NCBI GenBank assembly: GCA_019084405.1
Contig: JAHRFX010000119.1
Span: 1-9,624 of the forward strand
Reading direction: 5' to 3'
Origin: Methanobacterium sp.
GTDB lineage: Archaea; Methanobacteriota; Methanobacteria; Methanobacteriales; Methanobacteriaceae
Length of the DNA: 9,624 nucleotides
In this document: piece after piece, positions 1 through 6,677 of the stretch
How positions within the stretch are numbered: position 1 is the stretch's first letter
Layout: every line of letters starts with the position of its first letter
The notes under the pieces: model-generated
Seen by the model: the letters and a program-made list of their open reading frames with translations, nothing else
Told to the model about the DNA's origin: nothing
Databases searched by the model: none
Translations under genes and position numbers: made by a program

Positions 1-271
1 GGATTCCTAATCCACCAACTAACGTGTTGATTTTACTAAAGGCAAGCCCCGTAGTTCCTACGGTTAGAATATTACACGCAGCGTTTACATCCCTATCATG
101 GTGCATTTTGCATTCAGGACATATCCACTGACGGATATTCAGTTTTAAACTTTCTGTAACATATTCACAGTTACTGCAAGTCTTAGAAGTGTATTTCTCA
201 TCAACAACCATGAAATGTTTATCATACCAATCAGATTTGTATTCTAATTGTCGTTTGAATTCATACCAGTG
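1..271 (-). pseudogene. tnpB: TnpB C-terminal fragment (IS200/IS605-type), minus-strand copy
   Basis: The minus strand reads about 90 residues of a TnpB C-terminus without a stop. It begins at a WYEFKRQLEYKSDWY segment near 268. A CSNC pair follows and then CPEC, the four-cysteine zinc ribbon. The last conserved block is HHDRDVNAACNIL, which carries the third RuvC-like catalytic Asp. In the family, TnpB is the RNA-guided nuclease of IS200/IS605/IS607 elements and is usually about 370-430 residues. The N-terminal part with RuvC-I and RuvC-II is missing, because the DNA upstream of this reading (to the right) switches into an inverted copy of the same 3' end. The far C-terminus runs off the window. 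This is therefore a remnant, not a working nuclease, unless the junction is an assembly error. Family identity is firm; the exact 5' breakpoint (about 270-282) is approximate. Confidence 0.85.
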
Positions 272-407
272 TTGGTCAGTGGATATGTCCTGAATGCAAA
301 ATGCATCATGATAGGGATGTAAACGCTGCGTGTAATATTCTAACCGTAGGAACTACGGGGCTTGCCTTTAGTAAAAATCAACACGTTAGTTGGTGGATTA
401 GGAATCC
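1..407. repeat. Inverted repeat, arms 1-132 and 275-407, 142-bp spacer
   Basis: Positions 1-132 are the reverse complement of 275-407 with one substitution (101 against 306) and one single-base indel in an A/T run (31-34 against 373-377). The left arm reaches the window edge, so the repeat may be longer. Both arms are tnpB 3' ends facing outward. The spacer 133-274 holds the first half of the zinc ribbon of the minus-strand copy only. This is either a real inverted junction of two slightly diverged element ends or a chimeric join. Confidence 0.9.
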
Positions 408-412
408 ATTGA
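275..412 (+). pseudogene. tnpB: TnpB C-terminal fragment, plus-strand copy, frameshifted
   Basis: The plus strand from 275 encodes QWICPECKMHHDRDVNAACN and the rest of the end of the same TnpB. It retains only the second zinc-ribbon cysteine pair and the DRDVNAA motif. An in-frame TGA at 256-258 lies just upstream, so nothing more of the protein is attached. Compared with the minus-strand copy, this one has an extra A in a run (A5 at 373-377 against T4 at 31-34). That shifts the frame near the end. In the uncorrected frame it reads on to a stop at 481-483; in the corrected frame it ends at TGA 410-412. The only other difference in the arm, at 306, is synonymous (CAT against CAC, both His). 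The fragment is about 45 residues of a family of about 400, so it is a remnant. An ATG at 301 makes it look like a 60-aa ORF, but that is internal to the motif. Confidence 0.85.
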
Positions 413-425
413 CCTCTTTAGGTCA
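410..425 (+). other. Perfect hairpin just after the TnpB reading frame
   Basis: TGACCT-CTTT-AGGTCA is a 6-bp perfect stem with a 4-nt loop. It begins exactly at the TGA that ends TnpB in the corrected frame. IS200/IS605 elements carry imperfect subterminal hairpins near their right end, and the guide (omega/re) RNA of TnpB ends near there. The position fits a right-end hairpin or the 3' part of such an RNA. Only one stem is visible and the element boundary cannot be fixed from this window. Confidence 0.4.
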
Positions 426-603
426 TGGTAGTTCAACAACATTAATATATCAAATTCTTAGAAATCCATTTAATGAATATTAGATATTTCTGGTAGTTTT
501 CTGATATCCCCCCTGTGATAGTAAATTATTAAAAATTATCTTAATTGAATGATAAATAGCATATCGGGAATATCTGCCCTTTTAAACATTTAGAGGAAAA
601 GAG
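413..603. other. Gene-free stretch between tnpB remnant and TPR gene
   Basis: This stretch is AT-rich with no convincing reading frame of its own; the +1-shifted tail of the tnpB remnant extends to 483. It probably contains the old right end of the insertion element, a short C-run at 508-513, and the promoter and leader of the TPR gene. AT-rich blocks at 520-540 and 548-563 could be TATA boxes, but neither stands out. GAGG at 593-596 is the ribosome binding site of the next gene. Confidence 0.5.
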
Positions 604-1491
604 ATGTTTATTCAAATTTTAGGTGTATTTGATATTCTCAAGAAGAAGGAAATGTCACTGCAATATTATCTGCAGAGGCTCTATGAAATTCAAGAGGAAG
701 AATTGGATGTGCTGATAAGTATAGGGGCTTATTATCTGCAGGAGGATAATTTTGAAGATTCCTTAAACTATTTTGAAAAGGCTTTGAGAATGGCCATTGA
801 TATGGATGACGATGAAATGGAAGCATTTATTATAGATTCCATTGGTGATGTGTATTTAAATTCAAGAAAGATTAATAAGGCCTTAGAATATTATAAGGAA
901 GCAATGCGTATTTATTTTTCTATTAAATCTCCTTTAAAAGATGAGATTAAAGAAAAGATAAAAGAAGTAAATAAGATCAAAGAAGCTATAGATATTACTG
1001 AAATCAGCCAAATTAAAGAGAGGAAAGTTCCAGAACCAGAAGAAGTCCCGGAATTAGATCTGGAAAAACTGAACTCTAAACTGGATTCTCTGGTGAATAT
1101 GGTTGATTCTACCAGTATTTGCAGTTCTTATTCCAATGATAAAGAAGCTAAATCTCATTTGAAAGATGCTTTCAGGATATCAAGGGATATTGGTGATGAA
1201 GCAGGAGAAGCAGCATTGTTACTTATCTTGGGAAATATTTCCTTAAAAGAAAAAGAATATTCTGATGCTAAAAAATATTTAGAAGATTCTAAAACTTTTT
1301 TCAGACGTTTAGGTGATGAAAAAGGAACCGGAGTCACTATGGTTCTATTGGGAACGTTAAATTTTGCTTTAGGGAATATGCAAGAAGTTTCAGATAATTT
1401 TAGAAATGCGGTGGAAAAATTCCAAAAAATTGGAAATAAAAATGCTGAATCCGCTGCCATAGATCTTTTAAATACTTTATACGAGGACTAA
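604..1491 (+). CDS. TPR-repeat protein
   Basis: This is a 295-residue acidic, soluble protein with no signal peptide or membrane segment. It has TPR-like helical repeats in two blocks. The N-terminal pair lies at about residues 34-67 and 74-107, with signatures such as GAYYLQEDNFEDSLNYFEKA and GDVYLNSRKINKALEYYKEA. The C-terminal block is at about 181-275, with LGNISLKEKEYSDAKKYLED and LGTLNFALGNMQEVSDNFRN. A charged, probably partly coiled linker (about 110-165, with a PEPEEVPE stretch) separates them. TPR proteins are protein-interaction scaffolds; no partner can be named from sequence. ATG 604 is chosen because GAGG (593-596) sits 7 nt upstream. An ATG at 652 (MSLQYYLQRL) is a possible later start and loses no repeat. 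The gene stands alone between the insertion-element remnant and a convergent operon. Family assignment is firm; the cellular role is unknown. Confidence 0.85.
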   Translation: MFIQILGVFDILKKKEMSLQYYLQRLYEIQEEELDVLISIGAYYLQEDNFEDSLNYFEKALRMAIDMDDDEMEAFIIDSIGDVYLNSRKINKALEYYKEAMRIYFSIKSPLKDEIKEKIKEVNKIKEAIDITEISQIKERKVPEPEEVPELDLEKLNSKLDSLVNMVDSTSICSSYSNDKEAKSHLKDAFRISRDIGDEAGEAALLLILGNISLKEKEYSDAKKYLEDSKTFFRRLGDEKGTGVTMVLLGTLNFALGNMQEVSDNFRNAVEKFQKIGNKNAESAAIDLLNTLYED

Positions 1492-1511
1492 TTTTTAGTA
1501 GGGGGAGGGGC

Positions 1512-1528
1512 TTTATTTTTAAAATAAA
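1512..1528. terminator. Shared convergent T-tract terminator
   Basis: TTTATTTT-T-AAAATAAA is a perfect 8-bp inverted repeat around one base. It lies in the 45-bp gap between the stops of two converging genes. It gives a U-rich run on either strand. Archaeal RNA polymerase terminates at T-rich tracts without needing a GC hairpin, so one site can end both the TPR gene (+) and the GT4 gene (-). The function is inferred from position and composition. Confidence 0.5.
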
Positions 1529-1536
1529 TTTCAAAA

Positions 1537-2508
1537 TTATACTGGATCCAAAGGGAGTATAAAGGCCAGCATGATTCCTAAAGCACCAAATAAAATTCCA
1601 ATTATCCAGATTATAATTACCACATTCTTTTCTTTCATAGGTCGTTTTAAAATCCAGCGAATTAAGGACTTAAATCCATTGGGAGGTACGAGTAACCTTC
1701 CGTCTTCTCTTACTTCAGTAGGGGTATGGTTTTGTCTTTCCACCACTCCTGCGCTGTAAAATTTTAGAATTCCATCAATGATATTGGGTAAAAGTACAAT
1801 CAGTGCTATGATTTTTATTCGACCGATGAATGCCACTGCTGCTATAGTGGCACCAATAATCAAGGTCCCCACATCTCCGGGAAAAACACGTGAGGGGTGC
1901 CGATTATAAATTAAGAATGCCAGAAGAGCCCCTAACATGGCCATGGTGATAATGGAAACATCATTTTTACCCATTATTATACAGGATGCTGTAAGGGATA
2001 TCATGGCAATAGATCCTAAACCTGATTCAATCCCATTAAGTCCGGCCAGCATATTGGTTAAATTAGAAGCAATAGAAACGGATATGGGCATTAATATCAG
2101 GTATAATATACCCACTTCAGGAGGAGCCACCCATATTAAAGGCAGCCCGGCCAAAAATAGTAACAATAGCTTTTCCTTAGAAGATAACATTACCAGATCG
2201 TCCACCATTCCCACTATACCCACCAGGAGTATGACCAGTAAAGTCACTATCAGTTCATATTGGAGTTCGGGGAAAAGATAGATACCAATGAACATACCAA
2301 TAGTAAATCCAAAAAGTATTCCAATGCCCCCCATTTCTGCTACCAACGGCCTTGATACCTTATGAATATCTTTACCCACTACATTAGCTTCTTTAAGTTT
2401 ATTTATAAGTCGGGGCATCATTGAATAAGTTGAAATAAATGCCACCAGGGCACATAAAACTGCTACAATTAGTATGTTCTGGTATCCTGCTGATAACTCA
2501 AATCCCAT
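1537..2508 (-). CDS. GT4-family UDP-sugar:polyprenyl-phosphate sugar-1-phosphate transferase (GPT/ALG7-like)
   Basis: This is a 323-residue polytopic membrane protein with about ten hydrophobic segments. It belongs to the MraY/WecA/GPT superfamily, whose members move a sugar-1-phosphate from a UDP-sugar to a lipid phosphate at the cytoplasmic face. Visible landmarks are EMGGIGILFG (58-67), the paired acidic residues VGMVDDLV (D103, D104), the nucleotide/Mg2+ region SNLTNMLAGLNGIESG (148-163), VFPGDVGTL (208-216, D212) and a cytoplasmic loop VERQNHTPTEVREDG (256-270). The LAGLNGIESG form is closer to eukaryotic/archaeal GlcNAc-1-P transferases (ALG7, AglH) than to bacterial MraY, where the block reads DGLDGLA. 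The likely role is the first lipid-linked step of N-glycan or other surface-glycan synthesis; a pseudomurein role is less likely but not excluded. ATG 2508 is preceded by GGTGAT 3 nt away, inside the end of the upstream HTH gene, so translation is coupled. Family is firm; donor and acceptor are inferred. Confidence 0.85.
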   Translation of the reverse strand: MGFELSAGYQNILIVAVLCALVAFISTYSMMPRLINKLKEANVVGKDIHKVSRPLVAEMGGIGILFGFTIGMFIGIYLFPELQYELIVTLLVILLVGIVGMVDDLVMLSSKEKLLLLFLAGLPLIWVAPPEVGILYLILMPISVSIASNLTNMLAGLNGIESGLGSIAMISLTASCIIMGKNDVSIITMAMLGALLAFLIYNRHPSRVFPGDVGTLIIGATIAAVAFIGRIKIIALIVLLPNIIDGILKFYSAGVVERQNHTPTEVREDGRLLVPPNGFKSLIRWILKRPMKEKNVVIIIWIIGILFGALGIMLAFILPLDPV

Positions 2509-2511
2509 TAG

Positions 2512-2517
2512 ATCACC
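2512..2517 (-). promoter_or_regulatory. Ribosome binding site of the GT4 gene, overlapping the upstream stop
   Basis: GGTGAT on the minus strand contains the TGA stop of the HTH gene and lies 3 nt before the GT4 ATG. Ribosomes finishing the HTH gene would sit on the start of the next, which indicates translational coupling and supports both the start and the operon. Confidence 0.65.
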
Positions 2518-2977
2518 GTTTTAGTATATAGTAAACCGTTCGCAAAGGTATGTTTAATTTCTTAGATATCTCCCTTGCGGAGTGTCCCTTTTCGGTCATA
2601 ATTTTAATATTTAATCTTACTTTATCATCGTATTTAAACTTCCGCCCTTTTTTTAGTTCCATTCCCTTCTTCAGGTAGTAAACTGTCTTCAGGGGAATTT
2701 GCATTTGTCCTGAAATCTGTTGTGGTGTTTTACCTTCTTTTAATAGTTTATTAACTTTATAACGATGTTCATCGCTGTATTTTCGAGGCCGGCCTTTATT
2801 TTTAAGGGGAATTATTTCAATCCCTAATTCTTCTAAGGCTTCCAAATATTTAGGGGAAGTCCTTTTATAAAGACTATGAGGGCACCGTATTCTTTTCAAA
2901 TCCGGATTTTGATCAAGTAACTCCATAATTTTCCGGGAAGTCAGGGGCTGGTTAACATACAAATCCTCAGAAGACAT
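2513..2977 (-). CDS. Small DNA-binding protein with a duplicated helix-turn-helix
   Basis: The product is 154 residues and very basic in its second half. It has an N-terminal domain of about 60 residues, then a GRPRKY patch like an AT-hook (62-67). Two copies of a resolvase/Hin-type HTH follow. Copy 1 (about 69-104) contains EGKTPQQISGQMQIPLKTVYY, and copy 2 (about 116-153) contains KGHSAREISKKLNIPLRTVYY. The repeats align without gaps over the HTH core, including PL(K/R)TVYY. Each is preceded by GRxxKY, so the basic patch was duplicated too. No recombinase catalytic domain is present. The N-terminal part (KIMELLDQNPDLKRIRCPHS) vaguely recalls the methanogen DUF1699 family, which is a weak memory-based link. 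The gene ends 4 bp before the GT4 gene, so it probably regulates that gene, its own operon or related surface genes. Start: ATG 2977 behind GTGAT with a 3-nt spacer. DNA binding is well supported; targets are unknown. Confidence 0.8.
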   Translation of the reverse strand: MSSEDLYVNQPLTSRKIMELLDQNPDLKRIRCPHSLYKRTSPKYLEALEELGIEIIPLKNKGRPRKYSDEHRYKVNKLLKEGKTPQQISGQMQIPLKTVYYLKKGMELKKGRKFKYDDKVRLNIKIMTEKGHSAREISKKLNIPLRTVYYILKR

Positions 2978-3013
2978 CCAATCACATTTTAAACCTTATT
3001 AACTATTTTTAAT

Positions 3014-3027
3014 GATATAAATTTTCA
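3014..3027 (-). promoter_or_regulatory. Archaeal BRE/TATA promoter candidate for the HTH-GT4 operon
   Basis: On the minus strand this reads GAAAA then TTTATATC, a purine-rich BRE next to a TATA box. Transcription about 25 nt downstream would begin near 2992 and leave a leader of about 15 nt with GTGAT (2981-2985) before the ATG at 2977. Spacing and composition are right, but the surrounding 134-bp gap is AT-rich, so confidence is moderate. Confidence 0.45.
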
Positions 3028-3111
3028 AACTTTATAGGGGGATTAAGCCTGGTTAATTAGAATTAATGAAAATTATTATTCCTAATGGGATAACTATTTC
3101 AAACAGGAATT

Positions 3112-4689
3112 CTATTTTTTAATCATTTCCAAAAACTTTTTAGCTTTGGGGGTGGTGGGTTTTCCAAAGGTTTCAATATTCTTCTTTTCCACATTTAAAT
3201 TTTCCAGAGAAACAGAAAACAGTTCAGCACACCTTTCCAGGGGAATTTCTGATTCCATACTTAAAACAGCAGCTCCAAAGGCAGGGGGGTTTGATTTCAT
3301 ATGTAAACCTTTCATTTTTTGTTCCATATCAAATTTTTTGACCAGTATCTTCTGGATATGAGGAATATATTCAATATTCTGTTTATTGAAAATTTTTAAT
3401 ATATCCACTACTTCCTTATCAAATTCTTGAAACACTTTTATCTGATTTCTATCCAGATTGGGACGAAGGTAAGGAAAAGGGCCTGAAAATTTATTTCTAC
3501 GGTCATAAGAAGTACTTAAATAATATTTTATTATATCCCACATTATCAGGGTGAGGGAAATACCTGGAAAAATTTTTTTCTCTAACTTAAATCTAGAATT
3601 AAGGCCCTCCTTTAAATCCCTTTTTAAATCACCATAAGAAGTGATTAAACCGTTTTCAATAAGCAGATTATCCAGTTTTTCTTTCTGAATCTCCTCTAAG
3701 TTTTCAAATTCTCCTAAAGGGTCTTCTTCTTTTGATTTAGATTCTTGAACCAGATCATCATATAACTGGAGGTTTTCCGGGTTTTTAATATAATGTGAAA
3801 ATACGTCTTCCTGTATTTCCTCCACAATTTTCTCGGCAAATTGCACATATGATAAGGCCAGGGCGGTTCTGGTATGCCGGTCATTAAGTATGGTTGGTTT
3901 TTTGCGATGAAACTGTAAAAATTCAATACGCATATTTGAACCATATTTATTCCTTAACTCTTTTTCATAATTTTCATTATCCTCTGCATCAATGGTTATC
4001 CTCTTTCTGATCCATCTTCCCGATTCCATTACTTTTATAACTAAAGATATAGTTTTAACTACACCCTTCCTTTCTTGTTTAAGAACTTTTATGATTTTTT
4101 TAAAAGATTCCCGGCCCCAGGCTGATAAATGAGACATTTTAACCATATAATCTCCAGATAAGGGAAGATATGCTATAATTCCCAGCTGCCAGACTCCCTG
4201 TTTATTGATTTCTAACTCAAAGTTAGATGAATTACAGGAACAGGGTGAAAAAGAATTATTCTGAAAACTTATTTCAAAGCCACTATATCTTTTAGAACAT
4301 GATTTGCATTTAATTAATCCGTATTCTTCCAGATTACCCAGGGCAATCTTATGGGAGGAAATAGATGACTTAACCCGGTCCAGAATATTTTTTTTTGCAG
4401 CTGCTTTCATTCTAAAATACTGGGAATGGCGGTTGCTATCATGTATTTCTTCAACCATAACCTCAGCAGTTGGGGATGAACCGTAACGAGCAAGAGAACG
4501 ATATGGGGCCTTATAACCCTTATTTTCCATAGTTTCTCTTAAATCCTGGAGTTCTTCAAGGTTATGGTTAAGGTGTTGATAAATCTCAAGAAATCCCTCC
4601 AGATGGCACACTTCAGTAAAGCTTAATTCTTGCTTTTGAAGGTAGTCCAGAAATTTCTCGGATTTACCAATTAGAACAGATTCATTCAT
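3112..4689 (-). CDS. DUF530-like methanogen protein with a zinc-ribbon-like cysteine cluster
   Basis: The product has 525 residues, with no signal peptide and no clear membrane segment. It resembles DUF530, a family of unknown function that I recall from methanogens; this is recognition from memory. The N-terminal 60 residues are helical and leucine/glutamate-rich. A C-x2-C ... C-x-C cluster (C128, C131, C150, C152) looks like a small metal site. A basic middle region follows (about 195-270, rich in K/R with GRWIRKRITI and RKKPTI), then an acidic helical segment (about 285-345). The C-terminal part includes FSGPFPYLRPNL and ends in PTTPKAKKFLEMIKK. Its ATG (4689-4687) overlaps the TGA of metG (4688-4686) as ATGA, so the two genes are co-transcribed and translationally coupled. 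The context suggests a cytoplasmic RNA- or translation-linked role, but no catalytic motif is visible and none is claimed. Confidence 0.75.
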   Translation of the reverse strand: MNESVLIGKSEKFLDYLQKQELSFTEVCHLEGFLEIYQHLNHNLEELQDLRETMENKGYKAPYRSLARYGSSPTAEVMVEEIHDSNRHSQYFRMKAAAKKNILDRVKSSISSHKIALGNLEEYGLIKCKSCSKRYSGFEISFQNNSFSPCSCNSSNFELEINKQGVWQLGIIAYLPLSGDYMVKMSHLSAWGRESFKKIIKVLKQERKGVVKTISLVIKVMESGRWIRKRITIDAEDNENYEKELRNKYGSNMRIEFLQFHRKKPTILNDRHTRTALALSYVQFAEKIVEEIQEDVFSHYIKNPENLQLYDDLVQESKSKEEDPLGEFENLEEIQKEKLDNLLIENGLITSYGDLKRDLKEGLNSRFKLEKKIFPGISLTLIMWDIIKYYLSTSYDRRNKFSGPFPYLRPNLDRNQIKVFQEFDKEVVDILKIFNKQNIEYIPHIQKILVKKFDMEQKMKGLHMKSNPPAFGAAVLSMESEIPLERCAELFSVSLENLNVEKKNIETFGKPTTPKAKKFLEMIKK

Positions 4690-6677
4690 TTTATTATTTC
4701 ACCAATCTCTGCGGTTTCAGCACTTAAGATGGAGAGACTCTCTGAGGTGGCCAGTATCATACCCTCTGATTTAACACCAAACAACTTGGCAGGTTCCAGA
4801 TTTACCAGCACCACCACTTGTTTATTTAAAATATCATCAGGAGAATATTTCTGGGCCAGACCAGCTACCACCTGGATTTTTTTATCTCTTAAATCTACCT
4901 GTAGCTTCAATAGATTACTGGAACCTTTAACGGCTTCAGCAGAAATAACTTTACCTATTTTAAATTCCATCTTTGCAAAATCATCAATACTAATCAATTT
5001 TTTCATAATTTCTTCCTCTTTAGTTTCTTCCAGGCTATGGTAAAGTTTTTCTTTTTCTATTTTAATTAAATCATCATCTATTTTAATGAATAATGGTTGG
5101 GATTGGTTAATGGAGTGTCCTGGCACCATAAAATTACTGGCATCTTTCCATGATAATTCTTCATTTTCTAAATTCAATACTTTTCTTATTTCTTCAGATT
5201 TAGATGGCATATACGGATAAATCAGGATGGAAATTGTTTTTGCCAGTTGATTACATAAAAAAAGGCAGTTTGCAGCCTTTTCAGGGTTATCTTTTACTGC
5301 TTTCCATGGTTCCTGATCATTAAAATATTTATTTCCCTTCTTGGCCAGCTTAATAATAGCCACCAGTGCATCCCGGAATTTATAATTTTCCAGAAGATCT
5401 CCTATGTCTTGGGGGGCATCTTTTATAAGTTTTTCAAATTCTTCATCCTCTGCACCGGGTGAAGTTAGTTCTGGTAACTTGCCCTGGAAAAAACGGGTGG
5501 TGAAAGAGAAAGTTCGGTGTAAAAAGTTTCCTAAAACATCTGCTAGCTCATCATTAACTCTTCTCTGGAAATCATCCCATGAAAAATCAGTGTCCCGTGT
5601 TAAAGGAGCATTTATGGTTAAATAATACCTTAAAATATCTACTTCGAAGTTTTTAATAAAATCAGAAGTCCATATAACCCAGTTTTTACTGGTAGACATT
5701 TTCTGCCCCTCTAAAGATAGATATTCTCCGGCAATTATATTTTGGGGTAGATTACACCCATAAGCCATTAGCAAAGCTGGCCAAAATATGGAATGGTGGT
5801 AAATAATATCTTTTCCAATAAAGTGGATTGCTTTATCATCCCAGTAATTTTTCCAGGGTATTCCTGTTTTTTCTGACCATTTTACAGCTGAAGATATGTA
5901 TCCCAGGAATGCCTCTCCCCACACATATATTATTTTACCTGCTGCATCCTCCAGGGGTACGGGCACCCCCCAATCCATATCTCTGGTGAGTATCCAATCT
6001 TTCAAACCCTCTTTAATCCATTGAAGGGCATAATTTTTAACATTAGCAGGCATTTTATCATTAGAAATAATCCAATCTTTAATATCATCCTGAAAATAAC
6101 TTAATTTGAAAAAATAGTGCTGAGATTCTTTTATAAGAGGCTCACCTTCACATATTAAACAGCGAGGATCCAAAAGCTCTGTAGGGTCCAGGTGCCGACC
6201 ACAAGATTCACAATGATCCCCCCGGGCACCCTCCACTCCACATTGGGGACAGGTTCCTTCAACATATCTATCTGGAAGAAACCTAACACATTCCTCACAG
6301 TAAGGCTGCTTTATTTCTTTTTCATAAATGAAACCCTTATTATATAGATCTAAAAAGAAGTTCTGAGCTATATCGTAATGTATTGTATCGGTGGTCCGAC
6401 TAAAATTATCAAATGATATATTACAGTCATCCAGATCTTTTTTTATCATTCCATAATATCTGGTAGCAATATCTAAAGGTTTTTTACCTTCTTTTTCAGC
6501 TTTTACAACTATAGGAGTACCATGTTCGTCAGTTGCACAGACAAAAAGCACATCTTTACCATTCATCCGGTTATAACGAGCATAAATATCTGCAGGTATA
6601 TAAGTGGACCTTAAATGACCTAAATGGGTAGGTCCATTAGCATAAGGTAGTGCACATGTGATGAATATTTTACTCAA
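4686..6677 (-). CDS. metG: Methionyl-tRNA synthetase with C-terminal OB-fold tRNA-binding domain
   Basis: This is a cytoplasmic class I synthetase that charges tRNA-Met with methionine using ATP. Of 663 residues, the Rossmann catalytic core carries PYANGPTHLGHLRS with the HIGH motif as HLGH (18-21). ATDEHGTPI (48-56) is intact. The connective insert has four CxxC zinc knuckles (C127/130, 143/146, 156/159, 173/176), the archaeal two-zinc form. FIGKDIIYHHSIFWP (287-300) supplies methionine-pocket residues, and KMSTSKNW (326-333) is the KMSKS loop. An anticodon-binding helical domain follows (about 345-545). A fused EMAPII/Trbp111-like OB domain (about 560-663, with DFAKMEFKIGKV and LVNLEPAKLFGVKSEGM) aids dimerisation and tRNA binding. 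All expected domains are present. The start is TTG (6677-6675): AAGGAGG at 6692-6686 lies 8 nt upstream and MSKIFITCALPYANG is the expected N-terminus. It is first in a coupled pair with the DUF530-like gene and divergent from priL. Confidence 0.97.
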   Translation of the reverse strand: MSKIFITCALPYANGPTHLGHLRSTYIPADIYARYNRMNGKDVLFVCATDEHGTPIVVKAEKEGKKPLDIATRYYGMIKKDLDDCNISFDNFSRTTDTIHYDIAQNFFLDLYNKGFIYEKEIKQPYCEECVRFLPDRYVEGTCPQCGVEGARGDHCESCGRHLDPTELLDPRCLICEGEPLIKESQHYFFKLSYFQDDIKDWIISNDKMPANVKNYALQWIKEGLKDWILTRDMDWGVPVPLEDAAGKIIYVWGEAFLGYISSAVKWSEKTGIPWKNYWDDKAIHFIGKDIIYHHSIFWPALLMAYGCNLPQNIIAGEYLSLEGQKMSTSKNWVIWTSDFIKNFEVDILRYYLTINAPLTRDTDFSWDDFQRRVNDELADVLGNFLHRTFSFTTRFFQGKLPELTSPGAEDEEFEKLIKDAPQDIGDLLENYKFRDALVAIIKLAKKGNKYFNDQEPWKAVKDNPEKAANCLFLCNQLAKTISILIYPYMPSKSEEIRKVLNLENEELSWKDASNFMVPGHSINQSQPLFIKIDDDLIKIEKEKLYHSLEETKEEEIMKKLISIDDFAKMEFKIGKVISAEAVKGSSNLLKLQVDLRDKKIQVVAGLAQKYSPDDILNKQVVVLVNLEPAKLFGVKSEGMILATSESLSILSAETAEIGEIIK

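Noticed and set aside
1..407. CRISPR or short tandem repeat array
   Set aside because: There is one inverted pair of tnpB ends and no regularly spaced direct repeats.
301..483. 60-aa ORF starting at ATG inside the TnpB motif
   Set aside because: The ATG is the Met of CPECKMHHDRD, so it is an internal codon of a tnpB remnant, and the C-terminal half is frameshifted noise.
1937..2281. 114-aa plus-strand ORF
   Set aside because: It lies antisense to the conserved GT4 membrane enzyme, with no family resemblance and no ribosome binding site.
1537..2508. Calling the GT4 gene mraY
   Set aside because: The LAGLNGIESG block is GPT/ALG7-like rather than the DGLDGLA type of MraY, so a peptidoglycan or pseudomurein assignment is not supported.
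2513..2977. Site-specific recombinase or invertase, suggested by the Hin-like HTH
   Set aside because: There is no serine-recombinase catalytic domain and the N-terminal 60 residues lack its motifs, so it is treated as a DNA-binding protein only.
3714..3944. 76-aa minus-strand ORF within the DUF530-like gene
   Set aside because: It is an out-of-frame shadow of the larger gene with no recognisable features.
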